A stretch of 64,000 nt of DNA from Harmothoe impar (GCA_947462335.1 OX381718.1:38284976-38348975), one strand, 5' to 3'; positions 34,536-46,860 are shown, numbered from the stretch's first letter. Notes: a model not told the origin generated them from the sequence alone. Numbers and translations: made by a program.

Positions 34536-35232
34536 CCCGTGCCCAGAACTCCAAAAGTGCGTGCATTTACACCTATATATCTTCAACAAAGCACCCTAGG
34601 AGCTATAGTGGTCAAATCAGGATGATTCTAGATGCAAATGAAGCGCAATTGCAAACACTTTCTAATGATACTAAATACTCTATAGTGACATGTATAGAAT
34701 ATCGTTGGTATGCTTTGATACAAAATATAATGAGTTAAAAATAGCCCAAATATGATTGAAAATGCGCGCATTGTCCAGAGGGGGTGAAAGAAATATTGAT
34801 AAATAAAAGAAATGTTGAAAAAATGGCAAAAAAATAGTGAAAAAAAACTTTTTTAATGTATTTTTTTTGGAGATTCCAATTAAATTGGTGGTATTCTTCC
34901 ACTTTCAATATGACTTTTTTGTATGCCCTCTTTCGGAATAGCAAAAGTATGTCTACTATAGAAAATCAGTCTATTTCAAACTTAAGGGGCCCCTTTTTGG
35001 AAATATTAACCGTTTTTACAATATTGTCTAATGTTAGGAAAATAATGTTTCTGGTTGCCATGGTAACCCGAATTATGACATTCTTCCATACATTATTAGA
35101 ACGGGTATTCCATTAGCTTTCAGAAAATATAATGTAAAGCATATCTAAGAACAAAATATTGTACTGTTACACAATCTACAAATGATCTTGTGAATACTGA
35201 CTTTTGTCAAATTAGTTCTGGGCACGAAAGGG
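34536..35232. mobile_element. Third TTAA-flanked element (697 bp, GTGCCCAGAACT subterminal)
   Basis: TTAA at 34532-34535 and 35233-35236. The left end CCCGTGCCCAGAACT and the right end AGTTCTGGGCACGAAAGGG are inverted, the left having lost four bases. The interior is AT-rich with short frames (not transposase) and a perfect X-box palindrome GTTGCCATGGTAAC at 35054-35067. A (TA)n tract starts at the right TTAA. Confidence 0.65.

Positions 35233-35235
<3 letters not shown>

Positions 35236-35312
<77 letters not shown>
35236..35312. repeat. (TA)n microsatellite between two elements
   Basis: About 38 uninterrupted TA units fill the gap between two TIR elements. Frames across it translate to Tyr-Ile runs and are artefacts. 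Confidence 0.95.
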
Positions 35313-35313
<1 letters not shown>

Positions 35314-35316
<3 letters not shown>

Positions 35317-35925
35317 GACAGTCGAGGTAAAAGGGTCCTCCAAGGTAAAAACTTAATAATAAAATTGATGTCATTAGCTTTCCAGTGATATCTTTTATAA
35401 GCAGGTACCACTTCTAGTTTTTGAGTACTGGCTCTCTGAATATGTGTGGTCACTGTCCAATCTTAAATGTAAATAAGCTCTATCTTCCTTTGTTTTAGAG
35501 ATATTCCTATCTAATTAGCATAATTATGCTAATTACCAAATATCCAAACTTTTTCAAACAATTGGCCACAGCCTTTGATCCAAAAATGGTATTTACATTC
35601 TGTTTTCAGCATAGAAATCGTTTTGGGGTCTTCTTTCATTCAAATTTTTAAAATTTTCGATTTAGAATGAAAATCATGTTTCCATGGCAACCAACATGTG
35701 CAAAAATACCAATTTAGGCCCAAAAACGTTCTTTTCCATTCCAAATATGGAATGTTTTCACCAAAGATGGAATCTTCTAACGTGGCCTATCATATTGTAC
35801 ATAAAAAAGTAGTATAGATAAGTTTTTGCTATATCTTTGTCCTTTTTGGCTATATGGAGCCCCCTGGTGGCCAAAGTTGGTACTAAAAATCCCCCGCGGA
35901 GGTCCCTTTTCCCTTGTTGATCCAC
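35314..35925. mobile_element. TIR element, GTGGACAGTCGAGG ends (612 bp)
   Basis: GTGGACAGTCGAGGTAAAAG with GGTCCTCC at the left is inverted at the right as GGAGGTCCCTTTTCCC...GTTGATCCAC, imperfect, with ATAT/TA on both sides. Inside are a perfect 24 bp palindrome (TAATTAGCATAA and its inverse, 35512-35535) and an X-box-like GTTTCCATGGCAAC at 35678-35691. No transposase was seen. Confidence 0.6.
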
Positions 35926-36309
35926 ATATACTATACTAGAATTGACAAGGCAGCATAGGTTTTTTATGCCATGCTATTAGCCATACATCAGCATAGATGC
36001 CCGGCATAGATGGCTTAATGTAAGGTCTACCACGCACCGTATAGGAGGGAAGTTATGGCTTGGGACAGCGGGATTGGCAGGTGTGTTACCGCAGCTATAC
36101 CCAGACAGGTATACCCCATACCCTGCAGCCCCAACAGGTGCACATGGCCCCACGGTAACCATGACAACCTGGTGCACCATAACTCCACACTTCTTCATAC
36201 TCTGTCCAGTTACAGTCCGACAGCAAGGGCAAAGGTCAAAGTGTTTCCGGAACAGGCTTCTACAGGAAGAAGCACACATGGGACAACATGGTCACCATGA
36301 TGGAATTCC

Positions 36310-36505
36310 CATGGTGGTAACGTTGTTGTCATAGGGATATGGTGGTAACGTCGTTGTCATAGGGATGTGGTGGTAACGTTGTTGTCATAGTGATATGGTG
36401 GTAACGTGGCTGTCATAGTGATGTGGTGGTAACGTTGCCATGGTGATATGGTGGTAACTTTGTGATAGTGATATGATGATAACGTCGTCATAGTAACCCT
36501 GTGGT
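36310..36505. repeat. Minisatellite, unit about 29 bp
   Basis: GGTGGTAACGTTGTTGTCAT followed by AGGGATAT is repeated about six and a half times, degenerating to the right. Confidence 0.85.
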
Positions 36506-38253
36506 GATACTGTTACAATGGTAACATTGTAATTAAAACGATATCAAAGACGTATTTTTTAAATTTTATAATGAAGTCAAATGGGCCATGATGAAATTTA
36601 GTTTTATGTACTATTATGGTAAGATTGCCACAGTAGTGACAGTAGTATCAGTATTGTCGTGTAATAACTATCTGCGGGCAACATTTCACCTGTGAATGTA
36701 CTACTACTTTGTAGAGATGCCAGATTATATCCTCCTATCCTACACAACGCTTACCTCTCAAATAACCTCCGTCCCATCTTGGCCTATCCTTCATTCGGAT
36801 GGACCATGCTTCATATACCCCCACCTGGCAACAGCCTAAACGGAGTAGGAGGGGGCAGAAGCTAGGTCATCTCCCACCCCATCACCACTAGCCCTAACCC
36901 CAACTGCCATGTACAAAGGATGGGTTCGAGGCTATAGGGTGTCTTAAGAGCTTCGAGGATATATGGCGGGCATTAGATCTCGACTGCTGAGCTATTTTAG
37001 CAGTTTCAGTGACACACAATGGAACTAAATTACAACTAGTAGACTCTATATCTTCATTTCTTTACGTGTCTTACTCTTGTGAGTAGGCATTGGTAGGTAT
37101 GTACCGACATTAGTCACAGGGGGTGGACAAGATGGCGGCTTGTGTAGAGGGTGTGGGGTAGGTGAGGAGTACTGTAGGTGGTATGAGCGATGGGATGGGG
37201 GGTGAGGAGGGTGAGGATGGATGGGGCTCAGGGTGAGGAGGGTGGGGGAGGGTGCACGTTGGGCAGCACGTCCAAAGGCTGCTGCCGTTTACCCTCTGCC
37301 CCCCTCTGTCATCAGTTGTCCCTAAGTACTGGTTGCCTCCCTCCTCTTACAATGCCCCTCACAAACACCGGCCCTTATACAGTTTCTGCTCTTTCCACAA
37401 GTATATTGCAGTAGCTTGTTTAAGCACCCGGGTGCTTATCAATTTCAATATAACTGTGCCCCTCGTGCTTATAAATATATGCAAGACGGACGCTTATTCA
37501 AGTCTAAATCTTTTATACAAGCCAGGAAGTACCAGGATCATCTTAAATCTGGCGTTAATTCCACAGATATAGTAAGATTGGAGGGAACTATAACTATAGT
37601 ATCACAGTCAGGGGGCAGAGATCAGCAAGGGGACTGTATTCTGATGGACATCTCCGGCTTCAATCCCCAGTCTGTAACAAAACCAAGTACCATTTCTTGG
37701 CAGTTTAAATGGTCTCCTCTCCAGTCCTCTCCTTCACTGACCCCCACACTATAAGGTACTATAATGCTGTCATCTTTCCATATTTCACACATTGCATCTC
37801 CTTAGAGCTAGCTATTTGGGTAGTGGAAGCCATCGCGGGGAGGGAGGAGGGACATTAACAATGTATAGGACATTGACACATTTGATCCTGGGCCTTCATT
37901 CATATTTCATGGGCTACTAATCTGAGCCACATCTGAATTATGCATAGTATAAAGGACATAAGCTCTCCCATATTATCTTGACTTTTGAGATCTACATATT
38001 TGTGTGTGACCGATAAAGGGGGATACTCAACCTGGGAGTATGACCGGTGACTGGACTAGAGATGGTGATGGCCCCTAGGCACAAACCCTCGGACAAATCC
38101 TGCTCCATTGGCTGTTATATTCCGATGTACACATACCCCAACTGGACTATTGCAATGACCTGTGTTAGCGCCCGGTAGCTTTTAATTTCCAATCGGCTTT
38201 ATTACCAGACCTTAGATAAGATTGTTGATATCTAAGGCCAGCTTCCGGTGTAT
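36506..38253. other. No gene seen
   Basis: Unique sequence with a G-rich patch at 37185-37255. Plus frames of 106 and 112 codons around 37250-37754 overlap each other in different frames and show no family motif or splice context that I recognise. Confidence 0.45.
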
Positions 38254-38778
38254 TATTGTGCCTCTACATGGGTAAAAATCGACACGCGCGACACGGCGAC
38301 ACGGCCCTTTTAAAAATCGACACGCGCGACACGGCCCTTTTAAAAATTGACGGACACATAGATCTGAGGAGTAAAATTCGACAGACACATATATCTGAGG
38401 AATATAATTCGACAGACACATAAAACTGAAGGATAAAATTTGACAGACACAGACAAGGTGTGACCGCCAAATGCTCCCTATAAAGGTGAGGTGGGATGGA
38501 TGCTTTATACTCTCACACCTCGTCCAAGCAGCATTCTCACACCTGCAGTAGGTGTAAGAATACTATGCCCGGGGGCTGGGGGGGGGGATGGTGTATTTGA
38601 ACCTATATGGGTAAAATTCGACATGGGCGACACAGCCTTTTTAAAAATCGACGGACATGGACACATCGAGTAGAATGAATGGTATAAAAATCGACACGAC
38701 GACACAGCCCTTTTATGCTAAAAATCGACACGGCGACACGGTCAAAAACCGGGGTACCCATGTAGAGGCACATTATTA
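38254..38778. mobile_element. TIR element filled with CGACACG tandem repeats (family K)
   Basis: TTGTGCCTCTACATGGGTA at the left is inverted at the right as TACCCATGTAGAGGCACA, with TATTA on both sides. Between them AAAAATCGACACG-CGACACGGCCCTTTT units and related AAATTCGACAGACACATA units are arrayed in tandem, about ten in all, broken by a unique segment near 38470-38600. Confidence 0.7.
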
Positions 38779-40976
38779 GCACATTTTAATATTCCTCTAC
38801 TCCCAGTGCTTGGTCAAAACTTGCGCTTATTTGAAAACCCGGTGCTTATACATGGTATTATGGTATATGAAAGCTGCGTTGGGGGTGTGAATGGGGTGGC
38901 ATAGATAGTGGTGGCTGACTATTGGACACTGCCTCTCTCACACCATCTTTACTTTACACCACGGCTGTTAAGATGAGAGGCCACAACGCGGCTTAACCAC
39001 TGCCTGTTTACGCGAGGCCTGTTATCACGAGTTAGTCGGAGCTTTTAGAGTGAGCAGCTCCCTGACCCTCACCAACCTGCTCGCAGCCCCCATTGATCGG
39101 CTCGCCCAGCCCGGCAGCCACAGACCCGGGTATTGATTGAAGAGTAGAGATGTCTTGTTGACTGTGTCGGGCGCCTGGCTCTGAGCGGGCTGCTGGGCTG
39201 CGAGCCCGGCCAGCCAGTGGGCTGTTATGGCTGACTCAGACATGAGTGTTCCGATAATCATCGCCTGCCCGTGAACATAATTATGGAACTGCCTCCGTTC
39301 TCCAAGAGCAGTTTCTCTTGCGATGCCTCCAAGTAGTTGGAGCGAGTGATGAATTACTGTGAACAGCGCAAAACCACCGCAAGCAAGCCTCAGATACATT
39401 GTTGGGCTTCCCTTTTAGTGCCCCCCCCCCCCCCAAGAATCCTCCCTCACCTACTATAGATCCTTTAACAGTCACAGATGCTCTTGCAATAACCTTATAT
39501 AGATATTAACAAAGCATGACAAGAGAGCTCCTTACCAGCCATAGCATAGATTTGCAATATAGAGCTCCAGACTAAATCCCTGACCAGATATACAAGCTCT
39601 TTTCCAAATTCACTCTAGCCATATGGTAATTCCAACAGCTACTTTGGTACATTCCTTCATAGAGACGGCATTTATAGTTATGCAGAAGGGTGCTTCTAAT
39701 TATATTCATTGTTAAAGTGACTGGTGACACCCTTGAGTGTTCAACTACCAAGACTTTCCAAATACCCATATAGGGAGACTTTCTATGAATGACGTTCATG
39801 CTTGTTGGTTCTGGCACAATACTTAAACATTGTCTGTAAAATCTGCATGTATATAATATATTCAGATATCTTGTCGAACCCTAGAAAGTGTGAACGAAAC
39901 ATCGACGTCTTCTCTGAGAAGTCACCTTTTAATGCTGCATTTGTATCTATAAGCATAATTATCTATAAGATAAGCTTTTAGTATTGAGTGCTTTATTGGA
40001 TGTTAAAACTTATTCTGCACATAATGCATAATTTAAATGAGAACTGCGCAACGATTTGTCAAAATACGTTATTGTTACATGATATTGACCCTAATTTACT
40101 GTGCCACTGTAGCACATGAGTCCAGTGTCCATCATGGTGTCAATGCTTCCCTTATGGATGTATACATGTGTACTAAATATCTCCTATTGAACCAAAAAGC
40201 TCCGGACACCTCATGGCTTTAGCCAAAAGCTGCTCCCACCAAGGCTGAGTGCGTGTCAGTGATTGACGGCCATTCAAAGTAGGAGGCCAGGGAGACTAGA
40301 GATGTTTCCGGGCCGCTGGATTTGAATGGTTGTGCATAAATTATGCACTCGGTGTAAAGTGCTTATACTGAAGGATTCAGTTGAATTGTTTATGTCTGTC
40401 ACAGATTTAGACTTCGCTAAGCAAATATGATATGTACCCCCAGGACATCTTTCTTGGAGGAGTTAGGCAGTAAGAGAAACCATCGTATGTGTCATGTATA
40501 TTAGCAGGCTTTAGCAGAAAGAGTAATAATGCATTCTAGATTCAAATTATGGATAAAACTCACACAGTAAACTCAGCATAAACATAATGCATGTAAATAC
40601 CTGGAAATGAGATTTTATTTAGCGCTCAACAATGACTGCAGTACAGTACAGCGAAAGGGGACAGGCTCAACTGGTGAAGGGTAGCAGTAGCAGCATATGG
40701 CATATGTTAGGTGTAACATGATCTGTAGGGCGTGGCATATGTCAGGTGAGGATGGGTGTTTTATACCAGTTAGGGATGGTGGATGCCATGGGTGGGGTAT
40801 ATTTTGTGGCTGTGCTGTACCGTAGTTACAGCATTGGATGCTGATGTTTTAAGGTTATAAACTCCATGACATAATGAGAATGGTTTGGTCATCAAACCAT
40901 GTGCAAGTAATCTATCTAAAAAATGTCAGGGGAGACAAGAAGGTCCTGCAAATACAGAGTCTGACCCTCTAAGGCT
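38779..40976. other. No assignable gene; contains a GC-rich unique block
   Basis: 39030-39400 is GC-rich, non-repetitive, and open for 124 codons on the minus strand (39025-39399). The predicted product begins with a hydrophobic stretch but matches no family I know. 40255-40370 contains TGATTGAC and CATAAATTATGCAC, homeodomain/POU-like words. Either block could be conserved non-coding DNA. Confidence 0.35.
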
Positions 40977-41155
40977 AGAATAGTGCTCTGCCTCTCACAG
41001 TCATGATGCATTCATGAATAACTAACTAGCGCTGCATTCAAGCATCATGCTACTGTGATTACATTCCCGACGTGCCGCTATAATGATGTAGCCAATCACA
41101 ACTCGCCGGCACTGCATTGGTGCATCATGACAACAATCAATATTGCCTTAACTTA
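40977..41155. mobile_element. PB1 copy, ends degraded
   Basis: CAGTCATGATGCATTCATGA, CTAGCGCTGCATTCAAGCATC-ATGC and CCGGCACTGCATTGGTGCATC-ATGACAAC follow in family order. Neither terminal CCCTTTAAGG is clear. Confidence 0.65.
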
Positions 41156-42150
41156 AAAGCAACATGTTTTCCTAAAGGAGAGGGATAGTGTAGTGTCGTG
41201 TGTATTAATCATTTGAAGAAGAAAGCGGTTTTTTTGCTGCTACACCAGACTTGCTCGGTGACTGGGGAGGAGCAGCTCTTGCCACTGCCCTTCCTGTCTG
41301 CCCTCATTAGATGAGTGGCGGCGAGCTGCTCTCATCTATTTTACATGAAGTGTCTAATACTCACCGACGATACTCAATAATCGCCAGGCCTCGACGGTCG
41401 CCAAGCCGCCAGCAAGTGTGGCTGTCGGTAGGTGTGTGTGTGTGCCTGAGAGAGGAGGGAGCTGACTAGGAGATCAGTACTCTATGGGTTGTCAGGGATT
41501 TACCGGGAAACCTTATACTGGTGAATAGTATAGCATAAGAAACGCTATAGTGTGGCACCTTTCACACTCATAAAGCAGTCAGATTAATATTCTTACACAT
41601 GTCACTATTTTGATAATGAAGATGTAATCTCAACGAGTCATGAGTGAGATTGCGGTCCCTACTTAGCAGGTTCTCAGTTCTAAGAGAAGGGTGTGAGATT
41701 CTGCGGGTTCTGCAATTGTATTTCTAGTAATGTGTGTTCAAGTGGCCCTCCTTTTAGAGACAGGATGTGGGTGGTTGTCCAGGGCCCACCTCTACTCCTA
41801 CCTTACACCCCCCACCCTCACACACACCTACCTGTAAGTCTGTGCCAGGTCCTACATAATTGATCCTCATCACAAGCTTTTTGATGGATGCCCACCGCCC
41901 GGCCACAAATTAAATGGGCTGCGATGTGCCACCATTGCCTCCTCCTAAAAACTGCCTCTGGGAGGCTAGCCCAGACCTGACCTCCCGGTGCCCCGCCCCC
42001 GCCAGCCCCGCTTTGTCAGGGGCCTGAGAGGGAGTGATTTCTTTTTTTGGACAAAGAAAGAGAAGTCCTTGTCTAAGCCGTGTAGTTATTGCCTGTGTTT
42101 TTGTAGGCGCCTCTAATTAGCAGCAGCGGCCTGCCCACATACTAACTAGG
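41156..42150. other. Unique GC-balanced block, no gene recognised
   Basis: 41220-41440 and 41880-42130 are free of repeats. The latter has ACAAATTAAATGGGCTGCG, GGACAAAGAAAGAG (SOX-like ACAAAG) and CCTCTAATTAGCAGC. No open frame continues through either. Confidence 0.35.
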
Positions 42151-42620
42151 CGATAAAAGAGGAAAATAAGGGGATGGGCGATAATAGAGTGAAGCTAGGG
42201 GAGGGTGATAATAGAGGAAGCTAAAGGTGTCATAATAGTCGTAATAGAGGAGATTAAAGGGGCGGATGATAATGAAGAGATGGAAAGGGACGGGTGATGA
42301 TAAATGGAAGGAATGGAATGGGTCATGATATGGAAAAGTGAGGATTTGTGGATAATAAAGGATAAGTCAAGGGATTAATGATGATGTAGGGAAGTCAGAT
42401 AATGTATGAAAGCAAAGAGGTGGGTTTTAACATGGGAAAGGAAAGAGGTGGGTGACAATATGGGTGAGTGGCAATAAATTGAGGTTTAAGGGATTCGTGA
42501 TCATACTAGGGGGAAAGTATAATGGTGATATAGGAAACCAGCAAGAAGTAGAAATAAGTGATAATAGAGGAAACTAGAGCTTGTGTGATGACAGCGGGAA
42601 TTAAATAAGCGGGTGATGAC
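42151..42620. repeat. Purine-rich degenerate tandem repeat
   Basis: Variants of GGGTGATAATAGAGGAAG recur at roughly 30-45 bp over 470 bp. The plus strand is almost entirely A/G/T, a strong strand asymmetry. Confidence 0.65.
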
Positions 42621-43776
42621 ATGGACGCTCGAGGAATAATGAAGAATGCATGCGACAAATTTACAAGTTGTTGATAACAGAGATACTAAACAAAATTAAT
42701 GTAGTTAGGTATACTGCCTGAATAGAGAGAAGAGCTGCTCAAGACTTAAAAAATGGCAGGGCTTGGAGTGACTCAAGTGCCGACCTTAACACCTCACAAT
42801 AGAAAGACAACTTCTAAAAAACCACAATGTTCTGGACTTCCTTCCTCTAGCCTTTTTACAAAGTGCTCTGTCTCGACCACTCTTTTTAAGCGTCTGCTCT
42901 GTAGTACTGTTGTTTTGTGTTTGTCTAGATTACTGATAGACGGTGGCCAAAAGAAGCAGACCAGTATTTAAGTTAAATCGAGTTTAATAGCTGCTACTTG
43001 AACATGTAAACATGTGTTACAAACACTAGTATCTCGGTCCTCCTTAACCACTATATCCCCTGCCATCTTTCCCTATTTCATATCGACCTCCCTGAAATAC
43101 TATAAACATTGAATCCTATGGAATAATTTTATGGCTTATCTTATATGCAGCAACATCAAAAAGCCCTAGCCCAGTAGTTCCGCCACCCTCCCAGAGGTTA
43201 CACACCTGCTTTATTCCCACAGCTGCCTTCCCAACATGCCATATATCCACATCAATTACCTCCAGTCTATTCAACTGCATTATGCATCCATTCACCAAAC
43301 CACATTAGGCTCCCTAACACCAGGTTGAATACCACCCTTCCCTCATCCTCTCATTGCCCTGCCACTGGCCCTCAACGAATTTACAGCCATGTCAGAAGAT
43401 GGGTCAGGAGGACCAAGGCTCCCTGTGTCTTTAATAAGTAGGTAGAGTTGAGTGATGTCCATTCAATTGGGTAATGCGGAGAGGCTACTCTGTATGTGAG
43501 GGACTAGGGAGAAGACAGGTCATTCTGTTGGAGATTTTCTACCCTTTAAAGAGGCGGGTTTGAGACCATGAGATTCTGAAGTAGCTGTTCCTTCTCTCTC
43601 CCTAGGTGACACACATGACTGGTAGTTATAATGTTGTAATGGGGGGGGGGGTTGTTAAAATTTTATTGGCACAAAATCCACATCAATGACACGTCTCTCA
43701 AATAGAGCCAATATTCAGGGCAAGATAAGACATACATGTCTCAACAGCCATATACACAAGTGGCTACGTAGCAAAT
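42621..43776. other. No gene seen
   Basis: Unique sequence with a G-run at 43640-43651. Confidence 0.45.
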
Positions 43777-43955
43777 CTGTGCCCCCTCTGGCAGAGAGTG
43801 TGGCACATCTCTGCCTCCTTTAGCAGAGAGTGTGGCACATCTCTGCCTCCTTTAGCAGAGAGTGTGGCACATCTCTGCCTCCTTTAGCAGAGAGTGTGGC
43901 ACATCTCTGCCTCCTTTAGCAGAGAGTGTGGCACATCTCTGCCTCCTTTAGCAGA
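43777..43955. repeat. Minisatellite, 32 bp unit, about 5.5 copies
   Basis: GTGGCACATCTCTGCCTCCT followed by TTAGCAGAGA repeats with a 32 bp period (starts at 43800 and 43832). The inner copies are identical. CTCTGC and GCAGAG within each unit can pair as a small hairpin. Confidence 0.92.
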
Positions 43956-44138
43956 ATAGGGGCATTGTTGGCCCCGGGTACCCTCTGGACCTTTCCCTTA
44001 CAGTAGCACTGGTCTACCATTGGTGCCTCCATGGTGGGCGGTGTGAGTGGGTGAAGCATGTTACTACTGGGTGTGATGAGGATGGAGGCAGGTAATATCT
44101 CCATGCACTTTGATGTTCCTTTCATGTCCCCCCGTTAA

Positions 44139-44394
44139 AATCCTTTAAGGGCCGCAAAGTATGTTAGAGCATTATGGTCGTTTGTTGTCATGAAATGTGA
44201 ATGCAGCTCTGGCAAGTAATTCACCAGGGCTCACCAGGGCTGCATCCAAGCATCATGCTGACCATAAGGGGTTGATACACTCTCGTAGGGTCGGCATGAC
44301 GCACCAACACAGCACGGGAGAGCCACTCACAGGGGCCGCGTTGGTGCATCATGATGATACAGTCACCTTTTAGCAACATGTCGTCTCTAAAGGA
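44139..44394. mobile_element. PB1 full-length copy (about 256 bp)
   Basis: TTAA at 44135-44138, then AATCCTTTAAGGGCCGC. Hairpin 1 carries a small internal duplication (GGGCTCACCAGGGCTGC), hairpin 2 has GGGTCGGCATGACGCACC, and the end is CTCTAAAGGA followed by TTAC. Confidence 0.8.
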
Positions 44395-44749
44395 TTACCG
44401 GGTCTCGGAAACACACGAGCATGGGAACAGCTATAGGTCTGATACTACTTAGCCGCAGCGCCATAGTGCAAGTAGTGTTGGAAAGGGGAACCATAAGGTA
44501 TTTACATGTAGCTTATATCTCTGCTAGTTCCAGCCTTACCAACACACAATGCTGCTCTGACGGCTGGAATACATCTCTACATTACAGGGACCAGCAATGT
44601 TCTCAGGGGGACAATATGGCGGCTCTCTCAGGGTGACCAGTTAGTCCCTATATAAGGTAAATTCCCGGGGAGTGAAATATTCATCTCTATTGGTCCCTCT
44701 AGGGAGCTGTATACTGGTATACGGTGACGACAACCATGGATTGACTTAA

Positions 44750-44828
44750 CCCTTTAAGAGCCGCATAGTGCTTATGCCCTTTGTCGTCATGATACAAAAA
44801 TGTAGCACTGGCGAGTTACTCGTCAGGA
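44750..44828. mobile_element. PB1 left-end fragment
   Basis: TTAA at 44746-44749 is followed by CCCTTTAAGAGCCGCATAGT and CCCTTTGTCGTCATGATAC. The sequence breaks off after hairpin 1. Confidence 0.75.
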
Positions 44829-45939
44829 TAAATCGATGGTTGGCTCGGATCCTACCTGTAGTTGTATACGAAATGAATGTAGTCACCGCAGTCGTTAGTC
44901 ATATGCAATGACTAGATGGATATACATGGAGAATAATCCACTACCGCTTAGATTGAACAAATGGGGGAATAGACAGATCAATGTCATTTCTTTTCTAAAT
45001 ATCAATGTATCAAAATGCATCTTTAATTGTCATGAGCCGTATGACAACCTAGTGACGTCATGACAATGAATGGCAATCTGCTTTGGTGGAGAACGGCCAC
45101 TGTTAAGGGCTTATTCAACGGCACTCTATGGCTTGTTTGTAAATGGTTATTTCCCAGGGAGGGTGGGGGGGGGGGGGGAGGGAGGGGGGGGGGGTTGTTT
45201 CAGCTAGGGTCCCATCAGTCTCCATGTTTATTAGCAACCTGTCATGTGACAACAGTACGCGGATTAGTCACCGTACGCTGCGGATCACGCTGCCACCCTC
45301 CTCCCCCAAGTTTGATACTTCACCCCACAGCCTCTTTTTTAAGACTTGTTCTTTATCATCCTGAACCCCATGTATAATCAGTGCGGGGTATCTGTGCACT
45401 GCGCTAAAGTAATTGTACCAGTATTGTAGAGTTTTGATAGTGACTGACCTGTCAGTTCCATACAGTTTCTGTATAATGAATAATATGAGATATACAATGT
45501 AAAATAGGAAAATAGTAAAAAAGGACACGTTTATTTTCTATATTAACGTTTTCGTGGTTTAATAAGATACGCTACATGATTAATTCACTGTTTCGAGGTA
45601 TATGTCTTTGGAAAATAAAGATGGATTCATACTATGTATGGTCTTAAAGCAATGAGGTGAAGATACAGTCTGTTGACCTGCTGTGCAATGACTGCAGCAC
45701 TCGGGAAGCGGGGTTTGAGTGCACGTAGACCAGTGACGTCATCAGAAAACGGAGAGTAGGCCCACGTCTGACCTGTGCGTCTAGTGATAGCCTTGGGATG
45801 TGCGTGGAGAAGGGGAGCGGAGAGGGGCGATAGTAGTGAGTGGGGGGGGGGGGGGGGGTAGGGGGTACAAGACACATGCAATGCCCCAATTACACACGCA
45901 CTGCCCTCTAGTGCTGGAGGAGCTATGTCCTTCCCAGAT

Positions 45940-46010
45940 GGCCCTGCTCTGACATGCGCACTGGCACTGCTACTCATTCACTTCCGGTCCCCATTGGTTC
46001 TTTTTTTTTC
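45940..46010 (+). promoter_or_regulatory. ETS and CCAAT-like promoter words
   Basis: CACTTCCGGTCCCCATTGGTT at 45978-45998 combines an ETS site (ACTTCCGG) with an inverted CCAAT (ATTGG), preceded by ACATGCGCACTGG. The combination is typical of housekeeping promoters, but no gene was identified downstream within the window. Confidence 0.3.
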
Positions 46011-46804
46011 CAGAGCTGGAAAGATCTTTCTCTCTTCATCTCCCTGTCGTTCTTTCTTTCCTTCTATTTCTCTGTATGTACATCTCTTTGATTCTTGCCG
46101 TATAGGCTTAGTATTTTCAGCTTTGTGGCATCTATCTCACACACATGTAATATTGACATTATCAAAGTTATAAAAGGGACATAACCAGGAAGCTTGACCA
46201 ACGGAGAGTTATTCCTGGCATCGTCCACGCTGCTGGACAGGGGAGAGAGGCATGTTAACTCAACATGGAAGAAGCTACTTAAGGCAGGCCCTGTGCTATT
46301 AATAAACAATGACGTCATTCCAGAGTCTGACATGGTTAAAGACCAGGAAGGACCTTTTGGTTTAGACTGACCTTTCAGTCGCGCTCCACTCGGCACCAAA
46401 GGTCACACGTGACCTTTTGTCTGATGGAGCTTTGTGTATGGCACGGGCATAAACCAAGTACTGCTTATTGTGCCATATTAGTGCATTTGTAAATATACAT
46501 AGGTATGGCAGCCAATGGCACTCAAATACCTTGCATGTTTGTGTATAGTCTATCCCTGGCTCTTTGGGAACCACGAGAGTCAATGGAAAGCCAATGTGTC
46601 CACGACAGCTATTGCCTAATCTGAAATGCCCCAACGCCCACTTTGAGACCGGCTTGTTTTTGCTGAAAATTACGGCCAAATTCACACTACCTGTAGTGGT
46701 TCACAGACAGTGTAGATCATGCCCTTGTCTTGTCGGTACATGTACTAATATACAGTAGGCGCCAGGACTTGTATACCTTGTCTATTCCCTACAGAACCAT
46801 CTGA

Positions 46805-46860
46805 AGTTTTTCGAGTTGAGTTTAATTGTTTTATTAGGCAAAATACATCTCAATTATAGT
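46805..46860 (-). mobile_element. Possible non-LTR 3' tail on the minus strand
   Basis: On the minus strand GCCTAATAAAACAATTAAACT-CAACTCGA looks like a polyadenylation-like signal followed by a short AACTC tail, similar to 59431-59463. The body, if any, would be to the right and was not recognised. Confidence 0.25.

Noticed and set aside
37252..37754. Two overlapping plus frames of 106 and 112 codons
   Set aside because: They overlap in different frames and neither has family motifs or splice context.
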